This document shows positions 1-6,826 of a stretch of 20,456 bases of DNA, one piece after another (within the stretch, counting starts at the first letter, position 1; every line of letters begins with the position of its first letter). The translations under genes and the position numbers were made by a program. Location of the stretch: assembly GCA_033855775.1 (NCBI GenBank), contig JAWVFT010000056.1, positions 1 to 20,456 of the forward strand, in the 5' to 3' direction. The stretch comes from DASVTR01 sp033855775. Lineage in GTDB: Bacteria > Acidobacteriota > Blastocatellia > Pyrinomonadales > Pyrinomonadaceae. The notes under the pieces are model-generated. The model saw nothing but the letters and a program-made list of their open reading frames with translations, had not been told where the DNA came from and did not search any database.

Positions 1-2
1 AG

Positions 3-1406
3 CAGAGCGTGCAGGAGACGGTCGACCTGTTGAAGGAGTTCGACCAAATCAACGAAAAATTTTCCGAGCCGATGTCGGACGACGAGATGGCTCAACTGCT
101 CGAACGTCAAGGCACGGTGCAGGAGAAACTCGACGCGGCGGACGCATGGGACCTGGACAGCCGGCTTGAGATGGCGATGGACGCCTTGCGCTGCCCGCCG
201 GGTGAAACGCCCGTCCGTGTTCTCTCCGGCGGCGAGAAGCGGCGCGTCGCGCTCTGCCGCTTGCTCTTGCAACAGCCGGACATCCTGCTATTGGACGAGC
301 CGACCAATCACCTCGACGCCGAATCGGTCGCATGGCTCGAACAGCATCTACAGAAGTATCCCGGCACGGTCATCGCCGTCACGCACGACCGCTACTTTCT
401 CGATAACGTCGCCGGTTGGATTCTCGAACTGGACCGCGGGCAGGGCATCCCCTGGCAGGGCAACTATTCGTCATGGCTTGAGCAGAAGCAGACGCGCCTC
501 AGGCAGGAAGAGAAGTCGGAGAGCGAGCGACAGAAGACGCTCCAGCGCGAGCTTGAATGGATACGCATGTCGCCCAAAGGCCGTCAGGCCAAAGGCAAGG
601 CGCGCATCAATTCCTACGAAGCCCTGCTCAGCCAGGAGAGCGAAAAGCACTCGCAAGAGCTTGAGATTTACATTCCGCCGGGGCCGCGTCTCGGCTCTGT
701 CGTCATCGAAGCCGACGCCGTTAGCAAGTCTTACGACTCAAGACTTTTGTTCTCGGATGTCGCGTTCCGCCTTCCGCCCGGCGGCATCGTCGGCATCATC
801 GGCCCGAACGGCGCGGGCAAGACCACGCTCTTCAGGATGATTACCAAGCAGGAACAGCCGGACAGCGGCTCTTTCAAGATTGGCGAGACGGCCACGCTCG
901 CCTACGTTGACCAGAGCCGCGAAGTTCTGGACGCGAACAAGTCTATCTGGGAGGAAATCTCCGGCGGGCAGGACACCGTGAAGCTCGGCGCGCGCGAAGT
1001 CAACTCTCGCGCCTACGTTGCGCGCTTCAACTTCTCCGGCTCAGACCAGCAGAAGAAAATCGGAACTCTTTCGGGCGGCGAACGCAACCGCGTCCACCTC
1101 GCGCGCATGTTGAAAGAGGGAGCCAACGTCCTGCTTCTGGACGAGCCGACCAACGACCTCGATGTCAACACGATGCGCGCCCTCGAAGAAGCCCTCGAAA
1201 ACTTCGCGGGCTGCGCCGTTGTCATCAGCCACGACCGCTGGTTCCTGGACCGCATCGCCACCCACATCCTCGCCTTCGAAGGCGAGAGCCGCGTCGTCTG
1301 GTTCGAAGGCAACTACTCCGACTACGAAGCCGACCGAAGGGCGCGTCTCGGAGCCGCCGCAGACCAACCGCACCGCATCAAGTATCGCCAACTGACGCGC
1401 GCCTGA
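3..1406 (+). CDS. ettA: Energy-dependent translational throttle protein EttA (ABC-F ATPase), 5' truncated by window edge
   Basis: Cytosolic ABC-F protein. In this family two ATPase domains bind the ribosomal E site and gate translation elongation according to ATP/ADP state; it is not a transporter. The frame is open from base 3 with no convincing start, so the N-terminus, including the first Walker A, lies upstream. Numbering from the GTG at 9, the sequence shows LSGGEKRR (72-79), a first Walker B ILLLDEPTNHLD (92-103), switch histidine THDR (125-128), the interdomain linker with EWIRMSPKGRQAKGKAR (183-199), a second Walker A GPNGAGKTT (265-273), LSGGERNR (354-361), VLLLDEPTNDLD (374-385) and ISHDR (406-410). 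The linker and the arm segment near residues 20-60 match EttA rather than Uup or resistance ABC-Fs. About 90 of roughly 555 residues are missing. It stands apart from the next gene. Confidence 0.93.
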   Translation, partial: QSVQETVDLLKEFDQINEKFSEPMSDDEMAQLLERQGTVQEKLDAADAWDLDSRLEMAMDALRCPPGETPVRVLSGGEKRRVALCRLLLQQPDILLLDEPTNHLDAESVAWLEQHLQKYPGTVIAVTHDRYFLDNVAGWILELDRGQGIPWQGNYSSWLEQKQTRLRQEEKSESERQKTLQRELEWIRMSPKGRQAKGKARINSYEALLSQESEKHSQELEIYIPPGPRLGSVVIEADAVSKSYDSRLLFSDVAFRLPPGGIVGIIGPNGAGKTTLFRMITKQEQPDSGSFKIGETATLAYVDQSREVLDANKSIWEEISGGQDTVKLGAREVNSRAYVARFNFSGSDQQKKIGTLSGGERNRVHLARMLKEGANVLLLDEPTNDLDVNTMRALEEALENFAGCAVVISHDRWFLDRIATHILAFEGESRVVWFEGNYSDYEADRRARLGAAADQPHRIKYRQLTRA

Positions 1407-1461
1407 ATTGGCGTGAGCCTAAGCGACGCTTCAGGTTTATCCGAGGAACTAGAAAACAGCG

Positions 1462-1487
1462 CTCTAAAGTAATAAACTGCATTAGAG
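1462..1487. promoter_or_regulatory. Inverted repeat CTCTAA-N14-TTAGAG upstream of the DUF433 gene
   Basis: A 6-bp perfect inverted repeat (1462-1467 and 1482-1487) lies just before the ATG at 1500, in an AT-rich stretch. Its position suits an operator by which a DNA-binding antitoxin represses its own promoter. The half-sites are short and could occur by chance, so this is a weak call. Confidence 0.25.
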
Positions 1488-1499
1488 AGCCACCTAATC

Positions 1500-1841
1500 A
1501 TGACGACTCTGGAAACAACTCAGACTTTGCCTTTGCGATTGACGGAAGACGGAACCATTCGCGTCGCGGACACGCGCGTGAGCCTGGACTCGGTTGTGCA
1601 TCATTACAAGCTTGGCGCGTCCGCCGAGCAGATAGCCCAATCTTTCGCGCTTGATTTAGCGGATGTTTACGCCACCATTGCCTACTATCTCAATCATGAA
1701 GAAGCCGTCGAGGAATATCTACGAGAGCAGGAAGCGCAGGGCGATGAAGTCCAAAGGAAGATAGAGTCCGACCCGCAATATCAAAAAACAATCGCTGAAC
1801 TTCGCGCCCGCGTGCTGGCCCGCAAATCAGAACTCAAGTAA
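1500..1841 (+). CDS. DUF433 family protein, antitoxin-like (113 aa)
   Basis: Small DUF433 protein, a family with a winged-helix-like fold related to the VapB-type antitoxin part of DUF433/DUF5615 pairs. The recognisable core is DGTIRVADTRVSLDSVVHHY (about 18-37), followed by GASAEQIAQSF and DLADVYATIAYYLNH (about 40-66), the usual DUF433 order of a strand pair, helix and helix-turn-helix-like segment. A charged helical tail (about 67-113) follows and may wrap the partner. No strong ribosome-binding site precedes the ATG. The DUF5615 gene follows on the same strand, but 252 bp away instead of adjacent or overlapping. The likely role, neutralising that PIN-like protein and repressing the locus, is inferred from family and neighbourhood. 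Confidence 0.8.
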   Translation: MTTLETTQTLPLRLTEDGTIRVADTRVSLDSVVHHYKLGASAEQIAQSFALDLADVYATIAYYLNHEEAVEEYLREQEAQGDEVQRKIESDPQYQKTIAELRARVLARKSELK

Positions 1842-1887
1842 GCCTGATAACTGTCTAAAAAGCCCGCCTGTGAACATCACTAACCTC

Positions 1888-1924
1888 TTAAGAAGACTTA
1901 AGAAGACTTATGAAGACTTAAGAC
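1888..1924. repeat. Tandem 10-bp repeat TTAAGAAGAC, about 3.7 copies
   Basis: Units begin at 1888, 1898, 1908 and 1918. The third has one substitution (A to T) and the fourth is partial. The array lies in the 252-bp gap between the DUF433 and DUF5615 genes and is more AT-rich than the flanking genes. The 10-bp period would place each unit on the same face of the helix, as in phased operator sites, but simple replication slippage is equally possible. Weakly complementary segments (1860-1870 and 1953-1963, 9 of 11 pairs) bracket it. Confidence 0.8.
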
Positions 1925-2093
1925 AACAAAGCGACATAAAGTTCTCGCCACTCTGGCAGGCTTCGTATAAATTATCAGCGGGGCAGCATCAATAACTTAG
2001 TGACGTACAGACTAAGCTTTATGAATTATGCTGCATCAAGGGCGATGTTGAGAAAGACGCCAGAGAGTTCATATGATTTTGAGAAGCGGATCT

Positions 2094-2444
2094 ATGCTAC
2101 GGTTGTTAATAGACCAAGACCTTGACCAAGACATACTACGCGGATTGGTACGTCGCTTCCCGCAGCTTGATGCTATGACAGCCTTTGAAATCGGAATGAG
2201 CAAAGCGACTGACCCGCAGTTGTTAGTTAGGGCAGGGCAAGAGGGACGCATCGTAGTTACGCATGACCGCAGAACCATGCCGGGGCATGCAGCAGATTTG
2301 ATGAACGAGGGAATAAATATCGCCGGTCTCATAGTTGTGCCTCGTCGTTTGCCGATTCATCAAGTGATTGAGGAATTGGTGTTGATAATAACTTGCACCG
2401 AAGCGGATGAATGGATGAATATCATTCGTTATTTGCCTTTTTGA
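2094..2444 (+). CDS. DUF5615 family PIN-like protein, putative toxin nuclease (116 aa)
   Basis: DUF5615 proteins have a PIN-like fold and are commonly paired with DUF433 proteins, probably as toxin nucleases. From the ATG at 2094 the protein opens MLRLLIDQDLDQD, the normal N-terminus with acidic Asp7 and Asp9. A second acidic cluster appears in EGRIVVTHDRRT (about 50-61, Asp58), the usual VTHD motif. An in-frame ATG at 2073 would add seven residues; 2094 is preferred because family members start with this first beta strand. The 116-aa length is typical. The gene ends 40 bp before efpL and could be cotranscribed with it. Toxicity is inferred from family only. Confidence 0.8.
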   Translation: MLRLLIDQDLDQDILRGLVRRFPQLDAMTAFEIGMSKATDPQLLVRAGQEGRIVVTHDRRTMPGHAADLMNEGINIAGLIVVPRRLPIHQVIEELVLIITCTEADEWMNIIRYLPF

Positions 2445-2484
2445 GCTTTTCGCCAAAAGAAAATCTGAAAGAGAGACTTAAACA

Positions 2485-3057
2485 ATGGCGCTCATCGGAG
2501 CTAATGAACTGAAACGCAAAATGCTGATTGCCGTGGACGGGCAGCCGTACACGGTGTTGGAGGTCTTCTTCGCGTCGCCGACGGCGCGCGGGGCGGCGAC
2601 GATGGTTCGCACGCGGCTGCGTCAACTGTTGACGGGAGCGGTGCTGGAAAAGAGTTTCAAGGCGACGGAGAAATTCGCCGAGCCGGACGTGCAGTTGACG
2701 CCCGTGTCGTTCCTCTACGCGGACGGCGAGGGCTTTCATTTCATGGACGAATCTTCCTACGAGCAGTTCAGTTTCACGGACGAGCAGATTGGCGACGACC
2801 GCGGCTATCTGAAGGAAGGCGTCTCGATGCAGGTCTTGAAATACAACGGCGCGCCCATCTCTCTGCAACTGCCGCAGTACGTCGAACTCGCAGTCACGGC
2901 GACAGAGCCGGGGATGCGCGGCGACACAGCCGCCGGAGGCGCGAACAAGGTGGCGACGCTGGAAACGGGCCTGAGCGTCCGCGTCCCGCTCTTTATCAAA
3001 GAAGGCGAAATCGTGCGCGTCAACACGCAGACGGGCGAAGTCGCGGGACGAGCTTAA
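2485..3057 (+). CDS. efpL: Elongation factor P-like protein EfpL (YeiP family)
   Basis: EF-P paralogue acting at the ribosomal P/E site to relieve stalling, chiefly on proline-rich nascent chains. The 190-aa length matches E. coli YeiP/EfpL. The domain I loop reads SPTARGAAT (31-39), the hallmark of the EfpL/YeiP group with Arg35 at the tip, instead of the short PGKG loop of canonical EF-P carrying the modified lysine. Domain II holds FHFMDESSYEQF (about 85-96). The C-terminal OB fold contains LPQYVELAVTATEPGMRGDTA and a YeiP-like KVATLETGLSVRVPLF segment. A purine-rich GAGAGA lies about 10 nt before the ATG. A terminator hairpin follows directly. Ordinary EF-P was considered, but the extended arginine loop favours EfpL. 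No modification enzyme is encoded nearby. Confidence 0.9.
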   Translation: MALIGANELKRKMLIAVDGQPYTVLEVFFASPTARGAATMVRTRLRQLLTGAVLEKSFKATEKFAEPDVQLTPVSFLYADGEGFHFMDESSYEQFSFTDEQIGDDRGYLKEGVSMQVLKYNGAPISLQLPQYVELAVTATEPGMRGDTAAGGANKVATLETGLSVRVPLFIKEGEIVRVNTQTGEVAGRA

Positions 3058-3060
3058 AAA

Positions 3061-3139
3061 GTCGAAAGTCGAAAGTCCAATGTCCAATGTCCAAAGTGAT
3101 GCCTTCTGACTTTGGACATTGGACTTTCGACTTTTTTTT
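3061..3139 (+). terminator. Heptamer-built hairpin terminator after efpL
   Basis: The 5' arm is five 7-nt units (GTCGAAA twice, GTCCAAT twice, GTCCAAA; 3061-3095) plus GT. After an 11-nt loop (3098-3108), the 3' arm (3109-3131) is the reverse complement of three such units, giving a perfect 16-bp inner stem (3082-3097 with 3109-3124) and further pairing after slipping one heptamer. Eight T residues follow at 3132-3139, as in an intrinsic terminator for efpL transcripts. Confidence 0.75.
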
Positions 3140-3152
3140 ATATTCATTCTTT

Positions 3153-3182
3153 GGAACTTTTTTGTTGGCTGGCGCGAATCAA
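3153..3182 (+). promoter_or_regulatory. Possible extracytoplasmic-sigma -35 element upstream of the ECF gene
   Basis: GGAACTTTTTTG at 3153-3164 matches the GGAACTT -35 element known for RpoE-like sigma factors. A TCAAG at 3179-3183 resembles the -10, but the 19-nt spacer is longer than the usual 16-17. It lies about 60 bp before the sigma-factor start, where an autoregulated promoter would be expected. Weak without a transcript start. Confidence 0.35.
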
Positions 3183-3220
3183 GTATGACAGCGGGTTAGA
3201 ACCTGAGCGAAAAGGAAGCG

Positions 3221-3850
3221 ATGCCAGTCTCCACAACTCCCAGTGACGGCGAACTGCTGCGGCTGGTTTCAGCCGGAGATGAAGAAGCCTTTGTGACGCT
3301 GTACAGGCAACGCCACGGCGGCGTCTATCGCTTCGCCCTGCACATGAGCGGCTCGCAGACGATTGCCGAGGACGTGACGCAAGAGGTGTTTATGGTCTTG
3401 ATGCGCGACAGCCATGGTTACGATGCGACGCGTGGGTCGCTCGCGGCCTATCTCTACGGCATCGCGCGCAATCAAGTCCTGCGGTGCCTCGACCGCAACC
3501 GTCCCTTCGTGCCGATGGCCGACGGCGAGGCGGACGACAAGGCGTGCGCGATTGAAGAGCGACTCGTCGCGCAGGATGACCCGCTCGGCGAGTTGGCGCG
3601 CAACGAAACCATCGCCGCCGTGCGTCGAGCCATCCTCGCTTTGCCATCGCACTACAGGGAAGTCGTCGTGCTCTGCGACCTGCACGAGATGAGCTACAAC
3701 GAAGCGGCTGAAGCTTTGAGTTGCGCGGTCGGAACTGTGCGCTCGCGCCTGCATCGCGCCCGCGCTCTGCTCGTCGAGCGACTCCGCGCGACGGGCGGCG
3801 AGACTGATTCGGCCAGCGAACCTTTTAAGACTGCGGGGTGCTTTGCATGA
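3221..3850 (+). CDS. RNA polymerase sigma factor, ECF (sigma-70 family), 209 aa
   Basis: Alternative sigma factor that directs RNA polymerase to a stress or envelope regulon. Region 2 spans about 22-92, with AEDVTQEVFMVLMR (49-62) and RGSLAAYLYGIARNQ (71-85), the core-binding and -10 melting segments. A short acidic linker follows (about 95-125). Region 4 (about 130-188) has ILALPSHYREVVVLCDLHEMSY and EALSCAVGTVRSRLHRAR, the helix-turn-helix that reads the -35 element. AGGAAG lies just upstream of the ATG. The stop codon overlaps the start of the anti-sigma gene in an ATGA, a sign of translational coupling. The specific ECF subgroup and signal cannot be read from the sequence. Confidence 0.95.
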   Translation: MPVSTTPSDGELLRLVSAGDEEAFVTLYRQRHGGVYRFALHMSGSQTIAEDVTQEVFMVLMRDSHGYDATRGSLAAYLYGIARNQVLRCLDRNRPFVPMADGEADDKACAIEERLVAQDDPLGELARNETIAAVRRAILALPSHYREVVVLCDLHEMSYNEAAEALSCAVGTVRSRLHRARALLVERLRATGGETDSASEPFKTAGCFA

Positions 3851-4680
3851 ACTGTCAAACGTTCGAGCCGACGGTGAATGATTTGGCGCGCGGGCGAATG
3901 ATGGAGGCCAACGCGCGCGAGGATGCGTTGGCGCACGCCGAAGAGTGCGCGCGTTGCTCCGTGCGTCTCGCCGCGGAGCGGGCATTGAGTCAAGGGCTGC
4001 GCGCCTACGCTTCGAGCGTCGAAGGGATGAGCGCGCCCGCGCAGTTGGAAACGAAGTTGCGCGAGGCTTTTCGTCAACGTCAGGCGGCAATCACGGACGC
4101 GCCCGCTTCTGCCAAAGCTGCGGGCGGCGGGCGACCTTGGACAGTTTGGGCGACGGCAGCGGCGGCGGCAATTCTGACCGTCTGCGCTATTCAGGCTTTC
4201 CGCCTGCGCGAGGCGACGGCGCCGCTGCACACGGCAAACGATTCGATGAGCCTTTCAGCCATCAGGACACCTCGCCCCGCGCCGACGAAAGCGACGCCAA
4301 CAAATGGCGCGACATCGCCGGACGAGTTGGTCGAAGCGAAGGATGAGAGATTGGCTCAAGCGAGTGGGCCGAAGAGCGCGGCCGGACAACAGGCGGTCGC
4401 TGTTCGCTACATGGCGGCCAGCAGTCGCGGCTCTCGCCAGTCGCGCCCGGCGCTAACAAGCAAGGCTGCGCCGGAGATTGTCACGGAGTTTATGCCTTTG
4501 ACATACGGGGCGGCTCTCAGTCCGAGCGAAGGCGGGCAGTTGGTGCGCGTCGAGTTGCCGCGCTCTGCGCTGGCGTCGCTCGGCTTCCCGATGAATGTGG
4601 AACGGCCTGACGAACGCGTCAAAGCGGACGTGTTCCTCGGCCACGACGGACTGGCTCGCGCGATTCGCTTCGTTCGTTGA
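3847..4680 (+). CDS. Membrane anti-sigma factor with HxxxCxxC zinc motif (277 aa)
   Basis: Probable partner that holds the upstream ECF sigma inactive at the membrane. The ATG at 3847 overlaps the sigma stop as ATGA, with GGGGTG about eight bases upstream; a GTG at 3838 in the same frame is less likely. The N-terminal zf-HC2-like domain carries His30, Cys34 and Cys37 (HAEECARC). One membrane helix is predicted near 98-117. The periplasmic part has a low-complexity Pro/Thr/Ala segment and ends in a folded-looking domain (about 215-277) containing FMPLTYG and VRVELPRSALASLGFP, a tail I associate with acidobacterial anti-sigma factors. Signal release probably involves the periplasmic domain, but no protease gene is present here. 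Confidence 0.85.
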   Translation: MNCQTFEPTVNDLARGRMMEANAREDALAHAEECARCSVRLAAERALSQGLRAYASSVEGMSAPAQLETKLREAFRQRQAAITDAPASAKAAGGGRPWTVWATAAAAAILTVCAIQAFRLREATAPLHTANDSMSLSAIRTPRPAPTKATPTNGATSPDELVEAKDERLAQASGPKSAAGQQAVAVRYMAASSRGSRQSRPALTSKAAPEIVTEFMPLTYGAALSPSEGGQLVRVELPRSALASLGFPMNVERPDERVKADVFLGHDGLARAIRFVR

Positions 4681-4762
4681 GCCTGTCGCCAAAGGGGCCG
4701 AAGCGGCTGTTGCGATGACCGAATAAATATTGACGCGAATAATGTGTAGAGAAGGAGCATAG

Positions 4763-5824
4763 ATGATGAGAAGAGAGAAACAGAGATTGATGTTCGTCGC
4801 TTTTATATTGACGATGCTGGCGGGAGCGGCCAGCGTCTTCGCGCAGGACGCGCCGCCGAAGCCGCCACCGCCGCCCAATGGCGGAGGCGACGTGTTTATC
4901 TTCGAGCGTCACGTCGGCCCGCCGCCGCCGGGCGAAGGCGTGCGCGGCGAGATGCCCCGCATCGATACTCTGCCGGGCGGAGGCCATGGGCCGGGCGACA
5001 CCTTCATCTTCGTTTCGACCGAGATGAGCTTCGGCAACAAGATTGTCAAGAACGCTCCTTACTCGGCTCAAGCCGTCAACGAGACAGTGCAGGTTCTAGG
5101 CGACGGCAATCGCATCGTCCGTAAAAATGTGGCGTCCGTCTATCGTGACAGCGAGGGACGCACGCGCCACGACCAGACGCTCAGTTCCATAGGGCCGTGG
5201 GCGGCGGAGGGCGAGCCGCAGCAGACATCTTTCATCAACGACCCCGTTGGTCACGCTCATTACGTGCTTGAGCCGCGCACGCGCGTCGCGCGCAAGCTGC
5301 CGTTGCCGCCTTTGCCGCCACAGCCGCCGCCACCCTCATCCGGCGGCGAAGGCCGAAACGATGTGAGGATTCGCGTCGGCGCTCCGCCGCTGGAGTCTTC
5401 GAGCAAGACCGTCATCATCAATAACGGCGATGACGGCGACGTGACCATCGGCGAAGGCCAGCGAGTGATGCGCGATAAAAAGCCGGAGGATAATAAAAAC
5501 CTGCGCCGCGAATCTCTAGGCAAGCAGAACATAGAAGGCGTCGAAGCCGAAGGCACGCGCGAAACCTTCACCATTCCCGCCGGCGAAATCGGCAACGAGC
5601 AACCGATACAGATTGTCTCCGAGCGTTGGTTCTCTCCCGCGCTGCAAACCGTCGTGCTCAGCAAGCACAGCGACCCGCGCTTTGGCGAGACGACCTTTCG
5701 TTTGACCGGCATCAACCGCAGCGAACCCGCGCGCTCGCTCTTCGAGGTGCCTTCGGACTACACCATCAAGGAAGGCCCGCCGACTCCGCGCACGTTTCGC
5801 CGGAAGATAAGCGAAGATAAGTAA
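4763..5824 (+). CDS. Secreted proline-rich protein of unknown function (353 aa)
   Basis: Function unknown. A Sec signal peptide (hydrophobic residues about 10-27) ends in VFAQ. The mature part starts with proline runs (PPKPPPPP), and another proline-rich stretch lies near 175-192. Between them is a conserved-looking segment: YSAQAVNETVQVLGDGNRIV (about 94-113), YRDSEGRTRHDQ (about 121-132), then FINDPVGHAHYVLEPRTR. The C-terminal half contains GKQNIEGVEAEGTRETFTIP and ERWFSPALQTVVLSKHSDPR and ends with VPSDYTIKEG. I recognise this pattern from unnamed secreted acidobacterial proteins found after ECF sigma/anti-sigma pairs. A strong GAAGGAG lies five bases before the ATG. Only about 80 bp separate it from the anti-sigma gene, so it may be an operon member or target. 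Confidence 0.75.
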   Translation: MMRREKQRLMFVAFILTMLAGAASVFAQDAPPKPPPPPNGGGDVFIFERHVGPPPPGEGVRGEMPRIDTLPGGGHGPGDTFIFVSTEMSFGNKIVKNAPYSAQAVNETVQVLGDGNRIVRKNVASVYRDSEGRTRHDQTLSSIGPWAAEGEPQQTSFINDPVGHAHYVLEPRTRVARKLPLPPLPPQPPPPSSGGEGRNDVRIRVGAPPLESSSKTVIINNGDDGDVTIGEGQRVMRDKKPEDNKNLRRESLGKQNIEGVEAEGTRETFTIPAGEIGNEQPIQIVSERWFSPALQTVVLSKHSDPRFGETTFRLTGINRSEPARSLFEVPSDYTIKEGPPTPRTFRRKISEDK

Positions 5825-5846
5825 GCTCAGGCCGACAATTGGCACG

Positions 5847-5891
5847 AAGCGGAAAGGGCGAGGCGTCGTTTGACGCTTCGCCCTTTCGCTT
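5847..5891 (+). terminator. Hairpin after the secreted protein gene
   Basis: The arms 5847-5867 and 5872-5891 pair over about 18 bp with one bulge and one mismatch around a 4-nt loop (GTTT). No clear T run follows, so this is either a weak intrinsic terminator or an mRNA-stabilising 3' hairpin. Confidence 0.55.
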
Positions 5892-6072
5892 GTCGTCTCA
5901 ATCAACGGCTTGAGCCGCCAGCGTCCGCTTGCGAAGCGAACCCGCGCAGGTTTTGACGGCGGCGATAATGAGAGTATGATGCACAACTTCGCCGGCCCCG
6001 GACGAAGCCGTTGGCGTGATTGAATAAAAGTTTCACGGACAGTTTAATAATGAGTTGGACGGAGATTTTCAG

Positions 6073-6417
6073 ATGAACGACCAGAACGAATTTTTCGACG
6101 ATGTGATTGGCGACGAGTTGGAAGCGGACGATGCGGAGTGGGATGCAGAGCCGGATGACGATGAAGAAGAAGATGATGATGAGACGGTCGAAGTCCGCAC
6201 GGTGGTGATGAGCAAAAACGAGATGCTGGCTCTGCTCGGCTTGAAAAAGTCTGAGCGCGGCGGGTTGATTGTGCGCGTTGACCCGCGTGAGTCGAAGCCT
6301 GCCGCGCAGGTTTACGATGATGCGGTCGCGGCCACCAAATGGTTCAATCGCAGCGTGGCGACGAGCCGCAAGAACGGTTGGAACATCATCTACGACGGCT
6401 CGCCGCTGTTCGGTTAA
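6073..6417 (+). CDS. Small acidic hypothetical protein (114 aa)
   Basis: Not recognised as a named family. The ATG at 6073 is chosen because GGAG sits eight bases upstream (6061-6064); a TTG at 6055 is less likely. The first 45 residues are extremely acidic (long Asp/Glu runs around 28-42) and probably disordered. The rest looks folded: VRTVVMSKNEMLALLGL, GGLIVRVDPRES, then AATKWFNRSVATSRKNGWNI ending in IYDGSPLFG. No signal peptide or membrane helix is visible, so it is likely cytosolic. The acidic tail could bind basic partners or nucleic-acid-binding proteins, but that is speculation. The next small gene starts 41 bp downstream on the same strand. Confidence 0.7.
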   Translation: MNDQNEFFDDVIGDELEADDAEWDAEPDDDEEEDDDETVEVRTVVMSKNEMLALLGLKKSERGGLIVRVDPRESKPAAQVYDDAVAATKWFNRSVATSRKNGWNIIYDGSPLFG

Positions 6418-6458
6418 TGGCGCGACCGCGCCGCTTTCCTCCGCCGTAAAGAAGCAAC

Positions 6459-6740
6459 ATGAAGAAAGAGACAAAGCGTTTGCTCGGCAGCCTCGCCCTC
6501 ACGGCGGGAACGGTTGGCACGTTCCTCTTGCTCGGCAAGCGAAAGGGACAAAAGCGTTCGCCCATCGCTAATCGTTGGGCGCGTCCCGGCATGAGCGTCA
6601 CCTTCCGCGCCGAATTGATGCCGGGCCGCGACGCTTCAGAACGCACCTATCGCATCCTCGAATTGCTGCCAAGCAACCGCGTGACCCTCGAAGGCGTCGG
6701 CGGCGAACACATGCGCAACGAGTTTGAAGCCGTGCGCTGA
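6459..6740 (+). CDS. Small membrane-anchored hypothetical protein (93 aa)
   Basis: Unrecognised short protein. It has a basic start (MKKETKR), a hydrophobic segment near 8-26 (LLGSLALTAGTVGTFLLLG) and then a strongly basic stretch KRKGQKR, which by the positive-inside pattern suggests a single N-terminal anchor with the remainder cytoplasmic. The soluble part includes RPGMSVTFRAELMPGRDASE, RTYRILELLPSNRVTLEGV and EHMRNEFEAVR, a compact beta-rich module that may be a small barrel. AAAGAAG precedes the ATG. It may be cotranscribed with the acidic protein 41 bp upstream, and is convergent with msrQ. Confidence 0.65.
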   Translation: MKKETKRLLGSLALTAGTVGTFLLLGKRKGQKRSPIANRWARPGMSVTFRAELMPGRDASERTYRILELLPSNRVTLEGVGGEHMRNEFEAVR

Positions 6741-6761
6741 AACCCTCGTGCAGTATCCAAG

Positions 6762-6793
6762 AGCCTGCTTCAAGCGCGCGACCGCAGGCTTGA
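6762..6793. terminator. Weak hairpin between convergent genes
   Basis: AGCCTGC (6762-6768) pairs with GCAGGCT (6784-6790); an alternative TCAAGC/GCTTGA pairing overlaps it. It sits between the + strand small gene and the - strand msrQ, where a shared terminator would be expected. No T run immediately follows, so confidence is low. Confidence 0.3.
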
Positions 6794-6826
6794 ATATCCA
6801 GCGTTAAAAAATAAGGACAATCAACA

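Noticed and set aside
2422..3147. - strand frame of 241 aa opposite efpL
   Set aside because: efpL is a clear match along its whole length, and this frame runs through the terminator hairpin.
3269..4230. - strand frames opposite the sigma and anti-sigma genes
   Set aside because: Arg/Ala-rich composition typical of antisense frames in GC-rich DNA; the + strand genes are convincing.
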